Notes: generated by a model not told the origin, from the sequence alone. Shown: positions 1-9,365, counted from the first letter of the stretch. The stretch is 64,000 nucleotides of DNA from Gongronella butleri (GCA_025201375.1 JAIWZP010000017.1:62001-126000); one strand, 5' to 3'. Translations and numbers: made by a program.

Positions 1-1449
1 CTGGAATTTTTTTTCGACGATGCATGACCTTTGTACAGTACATATAGCCACGCTTGTCGTAAAGTGCGCACTCAATAAAAACGCGCTCTTTTTTCGCTTT
101 CCGGCGAAAAATGAAGGAAAAGTCATGCAAGAGATAGCATGCACAAACCCGACACAAGGTGTGAAATCCAATCCAAAACAGAATTTTTTTTGAAGGACCC
201 ATAGGCCATAGCAAAGCCTTTTTATAATTGCTGCATTTTTATTTTTGAAAATTTTAATTGGCTTTTGAGGTACCGAGCACTGATGTAGACTCAAGCCACA
301 GCTGTGATTTACGCGTTTTACATGACTGACATGGTGCTGGTGCCACAAAATCGGAGCACAACTCCAAATCAGGAAAAGCGCGGTTTTCACTCGTCCCAAA
401 CTTCCAAATCGACGCGCCGATGCATCCACACGCGCGCAATCGAGCTGGAAATCACACACAACGTGTCAATCACACGCTCAACCATAAAGGAATATTAAAA
501 CGTGCAATTTTGGCTTTTCTTGAAAACGCAATAGGCTTTTGTAGGACTGAGCAACCATACAGATATCAAAATTCCTTGATGGTCCAGTTTAAGAAGATTT
601 TTTATTGATGGCTTTTGGTGGCCTGCGCCTATAGGCATTGTGGCCATGCCATTGGGTACATTATTAAAAAATGATCTGGAGGGGGGGAGTCGTCAAAAAA
701 ACCTCCCATTGGGAGGAAAAAACGAGTGGAGGAGCTTGGGGGAGGGCGGATGGCGCGAGACACGCGTCAAACTAGATGTGCAGACGGGTGAGGTTGAGCT
801 GGCCGGGCTCATGCCCGAGCAATTCAACAAAAAAGAAAAGAAAAAACGTCACCGCGGCTGGAACTTATTGTTCAAGGGCTGTCCATTGGGGGGAGCAACT
901 TGGATGGCAGGGATGCGGGGGATGTGTCCTTGGTGTGTCTTGAGGTGGATCGACACCGGGCGGGTGGGTGCAGCAAATGGCGCAGCAGAGGTATCGGCGG
1001 GGTCTATTTGGCATTGTGGCGGAGTTTCATGGCGTGTCTGGCTAGGGGATGGGGAGGAGGGGGGTCATTGGCGGCGAGGATTGGTATGCGCAAGGGGGGC
1101 GTATTTGATAATGGATGAGGTGGAGATTTCATCCGTGGGGGGTTTTGCTGGGGAAAGATTGTTGATGGGGAAAAAAAAGCGGGGAAAGGAGAGAGGGACG
1201 GTAGGGAGATTTCGGCTGGAGGGGGGTGTGGCGCGAGGGCGCGAGGAGGTGATGGGTAAATGGGTGGGGGGACGAGAGGGAAAATAGTATTGGGGAGATG
1301 AGCGGGGAAAGATGGGATGGGGATGATAAAAAGCAGAGCTAAGAGAAAGGGGCGGGGGGCAGTTGGTAAACAGCAGGGATAGACAAAATAAGATAAAAAA
1401 AATAAAAGAATAAAAAGGGGGGTTGGGGAGAGGCGCAGTGGCCGTGATC

Positions 1450-1451
<2 letters not shown>
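1..1451. other. gene-free left flank with G-rich segment
   Basis: I see no supportable gene here. An open frame runs on the plus strand from 640 to 1287, but its translation is low-complexity (Gly, Arg, Trp, Glu rich) and follows from very strong G-over-C skew. The same skew continues through the LINE to the right (C-rich on the LINE sense strand). This stretch could therefore be LINE-derived, for example a 3' untranslated region or part of an older copy, but no motif proves it. The first 600 bases are AT-rich with short A/T runs. Confidence 0.5.
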
Positions 1452-1483
<32 letters not shown>

Positions 1484-1536
1484 TATTTTTCCCTCTTTTG
1501 TGTTTTTTTTTTTTTTTTTTTTGTTTTTTTTTTTTT
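1452..1536. repeat. poly-T tract: A-tail of the LINE
   Basis: On the plus strand there are T-runs of 29 (1452-1480), 20 (1503-1522) and 13 (1524-1536), with short interruptions. In LINE orientation this is a long A-rich tail starting only about 10 nt after the reverse transcriptase stop codon, as expected for target-primed reverse transcription from an A-tailed RNA. Confidence 0.8.
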
Positions 1537-1547
1537 CTTTAAATTAA

Positions 1548-3554
1548 TTAATTATCACGATGGGGGAGGGGGGTGACTTCATCGGTTGGGGGGGTGTCGT
1601 GGAGGAGTGAGCGCTCTGGCTCGGGGGGATCAGTGGGGTGAGTGGCGACATCAATGTCACGGAGCAAAGAGAGGAGGAAAGGCCAGGACTTGCGCCAATG
1701 GCCTTCCTTGTAAAGGTGGCGGCGGAGGGGCAGTGCATTGAGCACGGTGTCAATGGGGTGGTCGTGGGGCGGGAAGTCGATAGGGACAATTTCTCGGAGG
1801 CGGGCAATGGCGGGTCCAACCTCGGGGCAGAGAGTGAGATGGTGTCGATCGGCTTTTGGGGCACCACAGGCGCAGGCGGACAAAGGGTATGAGGGCAGCC
1901 ATCCAGCACGCCAAAAGAAAAGGCGGCGACGGGAATTGGTGCTGGCGGGGGCATATAGGATGGGGTCCCAGATTGGCTTGTTGCGAGCGCGTCGTGCCAG
2001 GGTGCTTTTGACGCGTCGTTTGTCCCATTCCTCTTGGTGGCGGTCGCGGAGGAATGCTGTGACGGGGTTGCGGGAGGTGTTGAGGGGTGCTACCTTGCGA
2101 GCAGCGTGAAAAGCGGGGAGAAGGGTGTCGTTGCGGCGGGGATTGGTGAGAAGGCGCCAAACCTGCATGTTTTTGTTTTCCTGGCGCACTCGGAGTGACA
2201 CACAGGCAAGGAGGGTGGCGGGGGAGCAAGTTTCGGCGCGGATGAGGTGACGGAGGGTGAGGGAAAGGCGGCGGAAATTGATGGAGGGGAGGGCGGCGAG
2301 GTGTTGAACCATGACGGTTGGTGTGGTGGCGGTGGGGTTTCGGACGTTGAGGGCGAGGCGGAGGCAGCGTGTTTGGGCGGATTCGAGAGCATTTCGTTCG
2401 GCGGGGGATGGCTTTACAATGGCGAGGCCATATTCGAGCATTGGACGGACGAAGGTGCGGTATATGTTGAGGGCGAGGTTGAGACCAAAGCCATGCTGGT
2501 GTGCGCCGATGTTGGCAAGGGTGGTCATGGCTGCAATGGCTTTGGTGCGCGCGATTGTCGTCATTTGGCCGGTGTGAATGCCTCGTTGCGAAAAAGGGAT
2601 ACCTAAATAGGTGAAAAAAGGGACGTTTTCGAGTGAAATGCCATAAAGGCGGAAGGTGGGGGTGTCTGTGGTGGTGGGGTCGGGCTCGTAGATCACCTTG
2701 CACTTGGCAGGGTGCCATCGGTAGCCGAATTGGGCGGAGTGGAGCTGGCAGGCGGCGAGCATCATTTGCACGTCGCTTGGGTCGCCGAAAATCGCGACAT
2801 CATCGGCGTAGAGTAGCGCGTTGATGTGCGTGATTTCGGTATCTTGGCGCAGGGAATTGGAGCGGATGCTGTGGCGGGGCAAGGTCGCGCTCGTAGCCTC
2901 GGATGTTTCTATGGAGGTGGGGACGGTGCGGATAAAAAGGGGATAGGTGACGGGGCCGGTGCGCAGCACACGGGGAAGCGTGTCGATGAAGACGGCGTAG
3001 AGCATGGGGCTGAGGATGGATCCCTGCAGCACACCACGGGCGGGGCGGATGGCTCTTGACGCGTAATTTTGCAGAATTACCTGTATTTTTACGTCGTCAA
3101 AGAGATGTTGAAGGAGTTCGAGGAGGGCGGGGGACGCGTGAGACGAGAGGCGGCGCCAGATGACCTGTCGGTCAACCGAGTCATAAGCGGAGGCAATGTC
3201 AAGGAAGGCGACTGCTGGGAAACGACCAAATTGTGCCTTGTACATATGCATGAGCATTTGTAAGTTGAATGCCTGGTCGAGGGCGCCCCGTTTGGAACGG
3301 AAGCCGCCTTGGGCGACGTCGAGGGCGGGCATTTGGTGGAGGAGGACGGGGAGGAGGCAGCGCTCCATGACCTTGCGGAAGACAGACGTCAGGCTGATGG
3401 GGCGATAGTTGGCGGCACACGTCGGGTCCCCCTTTTTGTAGATGGGGACGACTTGTGCGAAGCGCCAATCCTCGGGGACATGGGTCCATTGCCAGCATAG
3501 GGACATGAGCGCGCTGAGCATAATGGCTAGCGGCTCGCTGACGGGTCGGATCAT
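1548..3554 (-). CDS. LINE reverse transcriptase (ORF2, C-terminal part)
   Basis: 668 aa. Reverse transcriptase fingers/palm motifs are in order: the IYKKGDPTCAANYRPISL block near residues 38-55, FLDIASAYDSV near 118-128, the RGVLQGSILSP block near 173-183, and catalytic YADD at about 249-252. Near the C-terminus a zinc-knuckle-like CACGAPKADRHHLTLC has the spacing C-x-C-x7-H-x4-C typical of L1/Tad-type LINEs. The frame opens at an ATG overlapping the stop of the endonuclease frame. Read upstream in this frame, the sequence encodes KAPGCDHITGTM, the conserved K-x-P-G-x-D-x-I motif that normally precedes the RT in one continuous ORF2. The present start is therefore probably secondary to a frameshift. 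Confidence 0.9.
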   Translation of the reverse strand: MIRPVSEPLAIMLSALMSLCWQWTHVPEDWRFAQVVPIYKKGDPTCAANYRPISLTSVFRKVMERCLLPVLLHQMPALDVAQGGFRSKRGALDQAFNLQMLMHMYKAQFGRFPAVAFLDIASAYDSVDRQVIWRRLSSHASPALLELLQHLFDDVKIQVILQNYASRAIRPARGVLQGSILSPMLYAVFIDTLPRVLRTGPVTYPLFIRTVPTSIETSEATSATLPRHSIRSNSLRQDTEITHINALLYADDVAIFGDPSDVQMMLAACQLHSAQFGYRWHPAKCKVIYEPDPTTTDTPTFRLYGISLENVPFFTYLGIPFSQRGIHTGQMTTIARTKAIAAMTTLANIGAHQHGFGLNLALNIYRTFVRPMLEYGLAIVKPSPAERNALESAQTRCLRLALNVRNPTATTPTVMVQHLAALPSINFRRLSLTLRHLIRAETCSPATLLACVSLRVRQENKNMQVWRLLTNPRRNDTLLPAFHAARKVAPLNTSRNPVTAFLRDRHQEEWDKRRVKSTLARRARNKPIWDPILYAPASTNSRRRLFFWRAGWLPSYPLSACACGAPKADRHHLTLCPEVGPAIARLREIVPIDFPPHDHPIDTVLNALPLRRHLYKEGHWRKSWPFLLSLLRDIDVATHPTDPPEPERSLLHDTPPTDEVTPLPHRDN

Positions 3555-4966
3555 GGTGCCGGTGATGTGGTCGCAGCCGGGCGCTTTGGAGGGGGGATTT
3601 CCTTGAGGATGATCCTTTGCAGGGTCTCGGGGTCGAATGGCGATGGGCCTGGGTTGTCAAGAAAATCGGTTCGGTGCGGACGAGGCTCGGCCTCGCCGCC
3701 AAACACGTGAGCAAGGTGACTTACCATAGTGTCGGCCGCAGCTTGGTGTCCGTCAGGGTGGGAAAAGGATGGGGACGCGTGCTTGCGGCGACGGATGCGC
3801 TTGAGGATGGCGAAACACTCGGTCGTTGATTTGCGGGGCATGTCGAAGCAAAATTGTTGCCAGCTACGGGCGCGTGCTTGCTTGATGGCTTGTCGCAGGT
3901 TGTCTTGGGCCGTGCACTTGGCTTTCCAGAGGCGCAGGCGGTCGATGGAGTTGGGGGCGCGTTTCCATTGCACAAAAGCGTGTTGGCGGGCGTCGGCGAG
4001 GTTTTGAAGGTGCGGTGTCCAAAACCACTTCCAGTGTTTTGGGCGCGGGGTCGTCGGCATGACGCTGGCATCGAGGGCATCGTGGATGGCTTGTGTGAGC
4101 CGGGTTCCGAGCGCGTCAATGGAGGCCGTGGCGGCGTGGCGATCTTGTAATTGACGGGTTGCAGAGGCATCCTCGAGGAAGGGGTCCAAGTTGGCCGCAA
4201 ATGTGTCGACGTATTGGGCAAGCACATCCTCATCGTCCAGGCGATCCAACTGCCAGAGGCGTCGCGGAGCATTGGGGAGGGGGACGCGCGGAATGGCCTG
4301 TGTTGGAAGAAAAGAAAAGATGCATAAGTAGTGGTCTGCTGCAAATAATTGCTCATCGTCAACTTCAAGGGCGGGTGCGGGACAATCTTGCTCTCGGGAC
4401 ACGGCAAAGTCAATCACGCTCTTGTGGTCTCGGCGAAAAAAGGTGTGTTTGCCGTGGGCGAGTGAAGCATTCCACACGTGGAGGCCACGATTTGCCATCC
4501 ATTCGGTCATGATGGATGCTCGGGCATTGGTGCGTGTGTCGCCGACCAGAGGGCCGAGTCGCACGTTCCAGTCACCGAGGGTGATAGAAAAAGGGTCATT
4601 GGGGAGCTTTTCAATGGCTTCCCTAAAGGCGGTGTTGGGTAGTGATGGTGGATAATAGACGCCCGTGATTGTGTGCGGGCCAGCGCGCACGGACAGGGCG
4701 TGGGGGGCATGTGGTGGCAGGGGGTGAACGTGGAAGGGTAGATCTCGGCGCCAAAGAATGGAAACGCCAGGGATCTGGCCATTGGTGGATGGGTTTGGGC
4801 GGGCAAAGAGGTGATGTTGGTGCCAGTCGGTGGGGAGGGTGCCACTGGAGCGGTATGATTCGGTGAGTATGAGGATGTCGATCTTTTGGCGGGTGCAGTG
4901 TGACAAAAGGGGGTCCAGGGCAAGCCCAAGACTATTAAGAAAGGCGATTTTGACGCGCTCCCTCAT
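3551..4966 (-). CDS. LINE endonuclease (ORF2, N-terminal part)
   Basis: 471 aa, exonuclease-endonuclease-phosphatase fold. Visible motifs: the N-terminal KIAFLNSLGL strand, catalytic Glu in LILTESY (about residue 36), GVYYPP near 102-107, GDWN at about 131-134, and DH in FAADHYLC (the usual SDH triad, here ADH). The frame ends in IPPPKRPAATTSPAP, while the neighbouring frame carries the conserved KAPG motif over the same bases. The break lies at a run of six C (sense strand; plus-strand G-run at about 3592-3597). One extra C would join endonuclease and RT in one frame. Its start ATG overlaps the stop of ORF1 (ATGA at 4966-4963). Confidence 0.88.
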   Translation of the reverse strand: MRERVKIAFLNSLGLALDPLLSHCTRQKIDILILTESYRSSGTLPTDWHQHHLFARPNPSTNGQIPGVSILWRRDLPFHVHPLPPHAPHALSVRAGPHTITGVYYPPSLPNTAFREAIEKLPNDPFSITLGDWNVRLGPLVGDTRTNARASIMTEWMANRGLHVWNASLAHGKHTFFRRDHKSVIDFAVSREQDCPAPALEVDDEQLFAADHYLCIFSFLPTQAIPRVPLPNAPRRLWQLDRLDDEDVLAQYVDTFAANLDPFLEDASATRQLQDRHAATASIDALGTRLTQAIHDALDASVMPTTPRPKHWKWFWTPHLQNLADARQHAFVQWKRAPNSIDRLRLWKAKCTAQDNLRQAIKQARARSWQQFCFDMPRKSTTECFAILKRIRRRKHASPSFSHPDGHQAAADTMVSHLAHVFGGEAEPRPHRTDFLDNPGPSPFDPETLQRIILKEIPPPKRPAATTSPAP

Positions 4967-6315
4967 TGGCGAGATGAGAGGGCGTCCGCATCGTCAAGCA
5001 ATGCGTCCATCAGGAAGTCGTCGTCGTCGGTGATTCGCTGGGATGGGCTGCTTTGGTCTTTGAAAGCAGCAATGGCGCGTTCAACGGCACTCTGGCCTTG
5101 ATTGCGCGTGGGTCGGGGGCGAGCGTGCTCGTAAATCGCGAGCATTTCACTGTCAAGGCGGTGCGGACCATTGTAGTCCTCGTCGGTGAAGTGGTGCATG
5201 ATTGCCAGGCCAACTTGGGGTTTGGCGCGCAAACACGAGGATAGGATACGCTTTTGGTGGCGCTCGCGTGCCAATTGCGCGCGGTCAGACGGGGTGGTCG
5301 TGTCGTATTTGGGATCGACGATGACGGACGCGTCACATGGGTCAAACGCGATCGGGGTGATTTTTTTTTCGGCAAAAGTGGCGATGAGTGCTTTTGCGTA
5401 CTCGCGGTGTACAAGGAATCCTACGACACCACGTGTCGGGAAGTGAATGTCCAACACTCGGGATTGGGCGATCCCGAGGATGCGGAGTCGGTCGCGGACT
5501 TGGTTATGACGCGCGCCGGAGGGGGACTTGAAGTAGAGGATCGTAAAGCCAGATTCAAAGGACTCATCAATTGGTTGGAAGCCGCGTGCGGCCCATTCCA
5601 GTTGATTGGGCGTGGGGGGTTGGCGCGTCGACGTCTTGCCGTGACGTCGACCGCGTTTTGCGACGGTTAGCCACGTGTTTTGCGTGGCATTCAGGGGTCG
5701 GGCAGCCTCTTGTGTGCTGGGTGCCGGAGAGGGTGTTGCTTGGCTCGTCCCTGAGGGACCGGGTGCACGTGGGCCGGGTGCAGGACTGGGGTGTTGGGGC
5801 GGTGCAGCCCGGAGGCGCGCGTTTTCGCGTTGTAGTTGCGCGTTTTGTTCGCGCAATTCATCGGTCAGCTTTTCCGCAGCCTCGAGGCGGACCTTGAGGG
5901 CGGAAATCTCGGCGAGTTCGTTCTCGAGTTTGGTGGTCTTGGTGACCAGGGCTTGGACGGAGGCAGCAAGTTCAAAAACTTGCGCCGTGAGGGCCTTGTC
6001 GGCTTCCATGATGGAGGGATGGATGGTGACGAATTTTTTCTGGGCTGGGGTGGAATCCGCGGGTGACGTCGGATAGTCTAATAGTGCTTGGCGTTTGCGA
6101 TAGCGGGTCTCTCGGGCTGATTTTTCGGTGGATTTGCCAAGGACAAGGCCGGGATTGAACGAGATAGAGGTCTTTTCGGGGAAAACGGGTTCCGATGGCG
6201 TGATTTTTGATGCGGTTTTCGGCTTACTTGATGACAATTTGGATAAGCGGAATTGCGACAAAACGGGTAATAGTGCAGCTGGCTTGTACGACGATAGAAA
6301 TGTATAAAGAAGCAC
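4963..6315 (-). CDS. LINE ORF1 gag-like RNA-binding protein
   Basis: 450 aa. Basic, Ser/Pro-rich N-terminus; a strong heptad coiled coil at about 105-170; a Pro-rich linker at about 172-200; and a domain at about 255-345 that looks like the RRM-like fold of LINE gag proteins (FTILYFKSPSG, VLDIHFPTRGVVGFLVH). Coiled coil followed by RRM is the architecture of L1-type ORF1p, expected to bind the element RNA. The stop is the TGA of an ATGA overlap with the endonuclease start, a common termination-reinitiation arrangement in LINEs. I use the first ATG; a later Met near residue 103 would also keep the coiled coil. Function is inferred from architecture only. Confidence 0.75.
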   Translation of the reverse strand: MLLYTFLSSYKPAALLPVLSQFRLSKLSSSKPKTASKITPSEPVFPEKTSISFNPGLVLGKSTEKSARETRYRKRQALLDYPTSPADSTPAQKKFVTIHPSIMEADKALTAQVFELAASVQALVTKTTKLENELAEISALKVRLEAAEKLTDELREQNAQLQRENARLRAAPPQHPSPAPGPRAPGPSGTSQATPSPAPSTQEAARPLNATQNTWLTVAKRGRRHGKTSTRQPPTPNQLEWAARGFQPIDESFESGFTILYFKSPSGARHNQVRDRLRILGIAQSRVLDIHFPTRGVVGFLVHREYAKALIATFAEKKITPIAFDPCDASVIVDPKYDTTTPSDRAQLARERHQKRILSSCLRAKPQVGLAIMHHFTDEDYNGPHRLDSEMLAIYEHARPRPTRNQGQSAVERAIAAFKDQSSPSQRITDDDDFLMDALLDDADALSSRQ

Positions 6316-6350
6316 GCAGATTTTGTTGCGCGCGGTTGTGACAATGTCTC

Positions 6351-6422
6351 TCCTTGATGGTCCAGTGGTCAGGATTTGCCGCTCTCACCGGCACGGCCGG
6401 GGTTCAATTCCCCGTCAGGGAA
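6351..6422 (+). tRNA. tRNA-Glu(CTC)
   Basis: 72 nt. The acceptor stem TCCTTGA pairs with TCAGGGA (one G-U). The anticodon stem TGCCG/CGGCA is perfect and encloses the loop CTCTCAC, giving anticodon CTC. The T stem CGGGG/CCCCG encloses TTCAATT. The discriminator base is A. No intron. The body matches eukaryotic tRNA-Glu in the D-arm block GATGGTCCAGTGG. It is followed within three bases by a T-run. A LINE on the opposite strand starts about 35 nt upstream. Confidence 0.95.
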
Positions 6423-6424
6423 CA

Positions 6425-6433
6425 TTTTTTTTT
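6425..6433 (+). terminator. RNA polymerase III T-run terminator of tRNA-Glu
   Basis: Nine consecutive T beginning two bases after the discriminator base, as expected for Pol III termination. Confidence 0.85.
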
Positions 6434-6549
6434 CAATTTTTATTTGTTTTTGCTGTAAAATCGGCGATTTCTTTTTTTAGTGGGACTGCGGCAGGGTCGG
6501 AGGCTGGGGTTATTGGAAGGGACGAAAGGTGGAGGGAGGAAGGGCGGAC

Positions 6550-6581
<32 letters not shown>

Positions 6582-6683
6582 GCCAGGTTGCGTCAATTTT
6601 GGCAATTGGTAGGTTTTTAATGGCTATCATATAAAGATGTAAGTTTATGTTGATTGTACAGAGGATGTTTTGTGTGCTCTGTC

Positions 6684-8851
6684 TCATGAGCAGGTTTGGG
6701 GCGGTGGTGAGTAAAGGTTGATTCCTGTTGCCTGGCTTTTTGAAGCTTTGCACACGTCAATGTAGGCTTTTGGGAGTTTCATTCGCTTCCTTGCCACGTC
6801 GGGTGCGATGATGAAGGTTGCAGCGAGCCCGCCTAAGAGTGGTGGATTGGTCAATGGCGGGAAGACACGGGAATTTTTTTTTTTTTTTTTTTTTTTACCT
6901 TCAAGGTGGAATTCAATGTGGCAATGGAAGAACTGCAATGGAAAAAAAAAAAAAAGGGACGAGTGGATGAATTTTTCTTTTTTCACGTTTTTGCACGATG
7001 TTGGGGTTACCCATGTTCCGGGATTGTCTGCGCGAAAGTGGAGCATTAGGAACTGATTTGGCTGGATGACGACGGTGTCGCGCTGTACGGGGTGTGTGTT
7101 CCACTGGACCGCGCTGCGGTCGCCTTGCCAAGTGCCTTTGCCCTTGCCCGCGACGTAAAACACGTGTCCGTGCAGGTGGACTATCATATGAATGGAAATG
7201 TCAGTCGAGCGCGCTTTCTTTTTTTAAGGATTTTACATGGATGTGCGCCAGTGTCAGTGTTTGTGAGGGCGATTTCGACATAGTCGAGGTGGTTGACGAC
7301 GATTGGATTGACGTAGACGCCATAGGGGTTGACGGAGCGCGTTGATGGGGCGTCGGCGGTGAGCAGGGTGTTTAGAGAGGGCACGGTGGGCGCGACGTAC
7401 GACACGCCGTTGATTTGTGCGCGATTGACGTTTTGGTCGGTCATGACCATGGCAAAGGTGATGTTATACGAGACGTCGGGTTGTGGCGGCTTGGCGGGGG
7501 CCAGTGGCGACAGCGCAAAGTCGTCTGGCGCGTCATGACTGGCTTGTGACCGCGGCGCAAACATGTTTGACTGGTTGTTGTAGTAGATTGGGGCCGTGAG
7601 ATCTAGAATAAGAGAGATGACTGAGCACGTCACTTTATCATTTTTTTTTTTTTTCATCGTACTTGTCTTTAGAGTGGGAGGCACGTAATCAAACATGGAC
7701 TCGTCCATATCGGCGTGGAGGTAGTAATTGAAGCGCCGCGAGCGTTTTGCTTGGACGAGGACGGACGCGCGCTGTGCGGCGGCGAGATACACGGCCGATG
7801 CCGTCTTTTTCTTGGTGAGGACGCCGTCCAGCTCAATGATCTCAAGGTCGTGGTCGTCGAGGCTGATGTAGAACGAGCTAAAGCCAGACATGTTGATCAG
7901 GCGTAGCCGGTACGTTTTGCCAGGCTCAAAGGCGATGGATGCGTTTTTGCTATCATTGATCATGCCAGCCTGCGGCACCGGCTCGACGCCGTCGCTGTTT
8001 TTCGTGCTCAGGTACCATTCAATGTTGGCCGAGCTCTGGTTATGGTACCAATCTAAGGTGGGGGAGGGGAGGGGGGAAATGAGCCAATTTGTCATTTTTT
8101 TAATTTTTTTTTTTTTTTTTTTTTTTTGCTTTTTACCTGCGACGGTGATGACCATTTCGTCATCATAGTGATAGGGCTCCGGTTCACTGGCATGGAGAAT
8201 CAGCGGGCTGCGCAGGCCATCCATGTATTGGCCCTAAAAAAACAGAAATCATGATGAGCGACCCCCCTTTTTTTTTTCTAAAAAGTGTCAAATCACACCA
8301 TATAGTGACTGTGAATCCAGTAGGTGCCCACTTGTTCAATATTGACCTCGTAGGTAAGCGAATAGCCGGGCGGGATGGCGCTAAAAATTAGAAAAAAAAG
8401 AGGGTCAGCTTCTTTGGACGCGCCAAAACGCGTTCGTTTACGTGCCATTGCGTGACGCCGACGGGTCCGTCATAATAGACCGTGCCATTCTGAAAGAGAC
8501 CGTGAAAGTGGAGTGCTGTGGGAATGTTCAATTGATTGTGCGCGTGGATGACAAGCGTGTCACCCTTGGTGACGTGGATGGTAGGAGGCCTGTGATAAAA
8601 AAAAAAAGGTGTTAGCCAGTGCTTTCCGTGAACGGGTTGGCCGAGATAAAAAAAAAGGGGGAGGGGGAGGAAACTTGCGGCCATTGACCATTGACACCGA
8701 CAATTTGTCTCGGATAGAGACCGTCGGGATTGCCATGCAGGTGCGTCACGTTCCAATGGTATTCGACACGCGCTGCCATGACCATTGGCGCCAAAAGCAA
8801 GCCGCCAACACCAACGGAGAGCCATTGCAAAAGGATGCTTGTCAAATGCAT
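6684..8851 (-). CDS. Fet3-like multicopper oxidase (probable ferroxidase)
   Basis: Nine exons: 8851-8679, 8589-8446, 8380-8299, 8233-8137, 8052-7663, 7602-7237, 7180-7011, 6932-6899, 6832-6684; 534 aa. An N-terminal signal peptide (MHLTSILLQWLSVGVGGLLL) is followed by three cupredoxin domains. Copper motifs: HFHG, WIHSHY, HPFHLHGH, and HCHIEFH with Leu as the residue at the T1 axial position. The Glu in GVEPVPQ and the Asp in NTDTGAHPFH match the Fe(II)-oxidation residues known from yeast Fet3 (E185, D409), which favours ferroxidase over laccase. Unlike Fet3 I see no C-terminal membrane segment after the last copper site, so it may be secreted or lack an unseen last exon. Introns 1 and 2 need GC-AG splicing. 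No Ftr1 permease lies nearby. Confidence 0.9.
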
Positions 8852-8928
8852 GATCCAAAAATGCTGAAAGAAATGTATTTTTGCTAAAAAAAACCAATTC
8901 AGGCCCGAGACAAGAAAAAAAGGTGGGA

Positions 8929-8936
8929 TATTTATA
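8929..8936 (-). promoter_or_regulatory. TATA box of the multicopper oxidase gene
   Basis: TATAAATA on the minus strand, 78 bp upstream of the ATG at 8851. Confidence 0.6.
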
Positions 8937-9322
8937 CGCAACAAGTGGGCGCGGTGATTTTTATTTTTACATTCTGATTTTCTTGTTTGGCGAGGCCCCA
9001 CATAGCCAAGAACTGATGGTGCACCCCCCTTCTTCCCCCCAATGCTTATACTCATTGTCGAGCGGAAAATCACCTGCATAAAGATGGGGCTAAAATGTGA
9101 GTTCTTTCGCTCGTTGCTTGCCCTGGATATTAAACCTTGATCTGGTACAACCAGCCCCGATCAGGCGACAATGGATTTTTTTTTTCAGGGCATCATTAAT
9201 CAAGGTTACCCCCCTTGTCTTCTTTTTTTCCCTTGCACCCCTTCATATTTCACCGTTCCCTCCCACCCCCAGCTTCTTTTTTTTTTTAAATAAAGAAGCA
9301 CACGTCAAATGGCGTCCTTTGA

Positions 9323-9330
9323 TATAAAAA
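9323..9330 (+). promoter_or_regulatory. strong TATA box before signal-peptide ORF
   Basis: TATAAAAA on the plus strand, about 40 bp before an ATG at 9366. The spacing resembles the TATA elements of the two NmrA-like genes in this window. Confidence 0.45.
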
Positions 9331-9365
9331 GGGCCTCAAGTCACTGAGCAACGGCCAAGCCCAAT

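Larger units (their letters stand above)
1452..6315 (-). mobile_element. near-complete non-LTR retrotransposon (LINE)
   Basis: Three consecutive minus-strand reading frames form a LINE: a gag-like ORF1 (6315 to 4963), an apurinic-type endonuclease (4966 to 3551) and a reverse transcriptase with C-terminal CCHC knuckle (3554 to 1548). Each junction is a 4-nt ATGA overlap. The 3' end is an A-rich tail, seen as T-runs at 1452-1480, 1503-1522 and 1524-1536. No RNase H domain is visible. Domain order and the C-x-C-x7-H-x4-C motif fit the L1/Tad group. The exact 5' end is unknown; only 35 nt separate the first ORF1 ATG from a tRNA gene. I could not find a convincing target-site duplication. Confidence 0.9.

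Noticed and set aside
1431..1451. tRNA-like A-box sequence next to the LINE tail
   Set aside because: No B box, anticodon stem or acceptor pairing can be built; kept only as a hint in the LINE-tRNA finding.
2090..2718. Additional minus-strand frames inside the LINE (Pro/His-rich)
   Set aside because: Out-of-frame shadows of the reverse transcriptase, caused by C-rich sequence.
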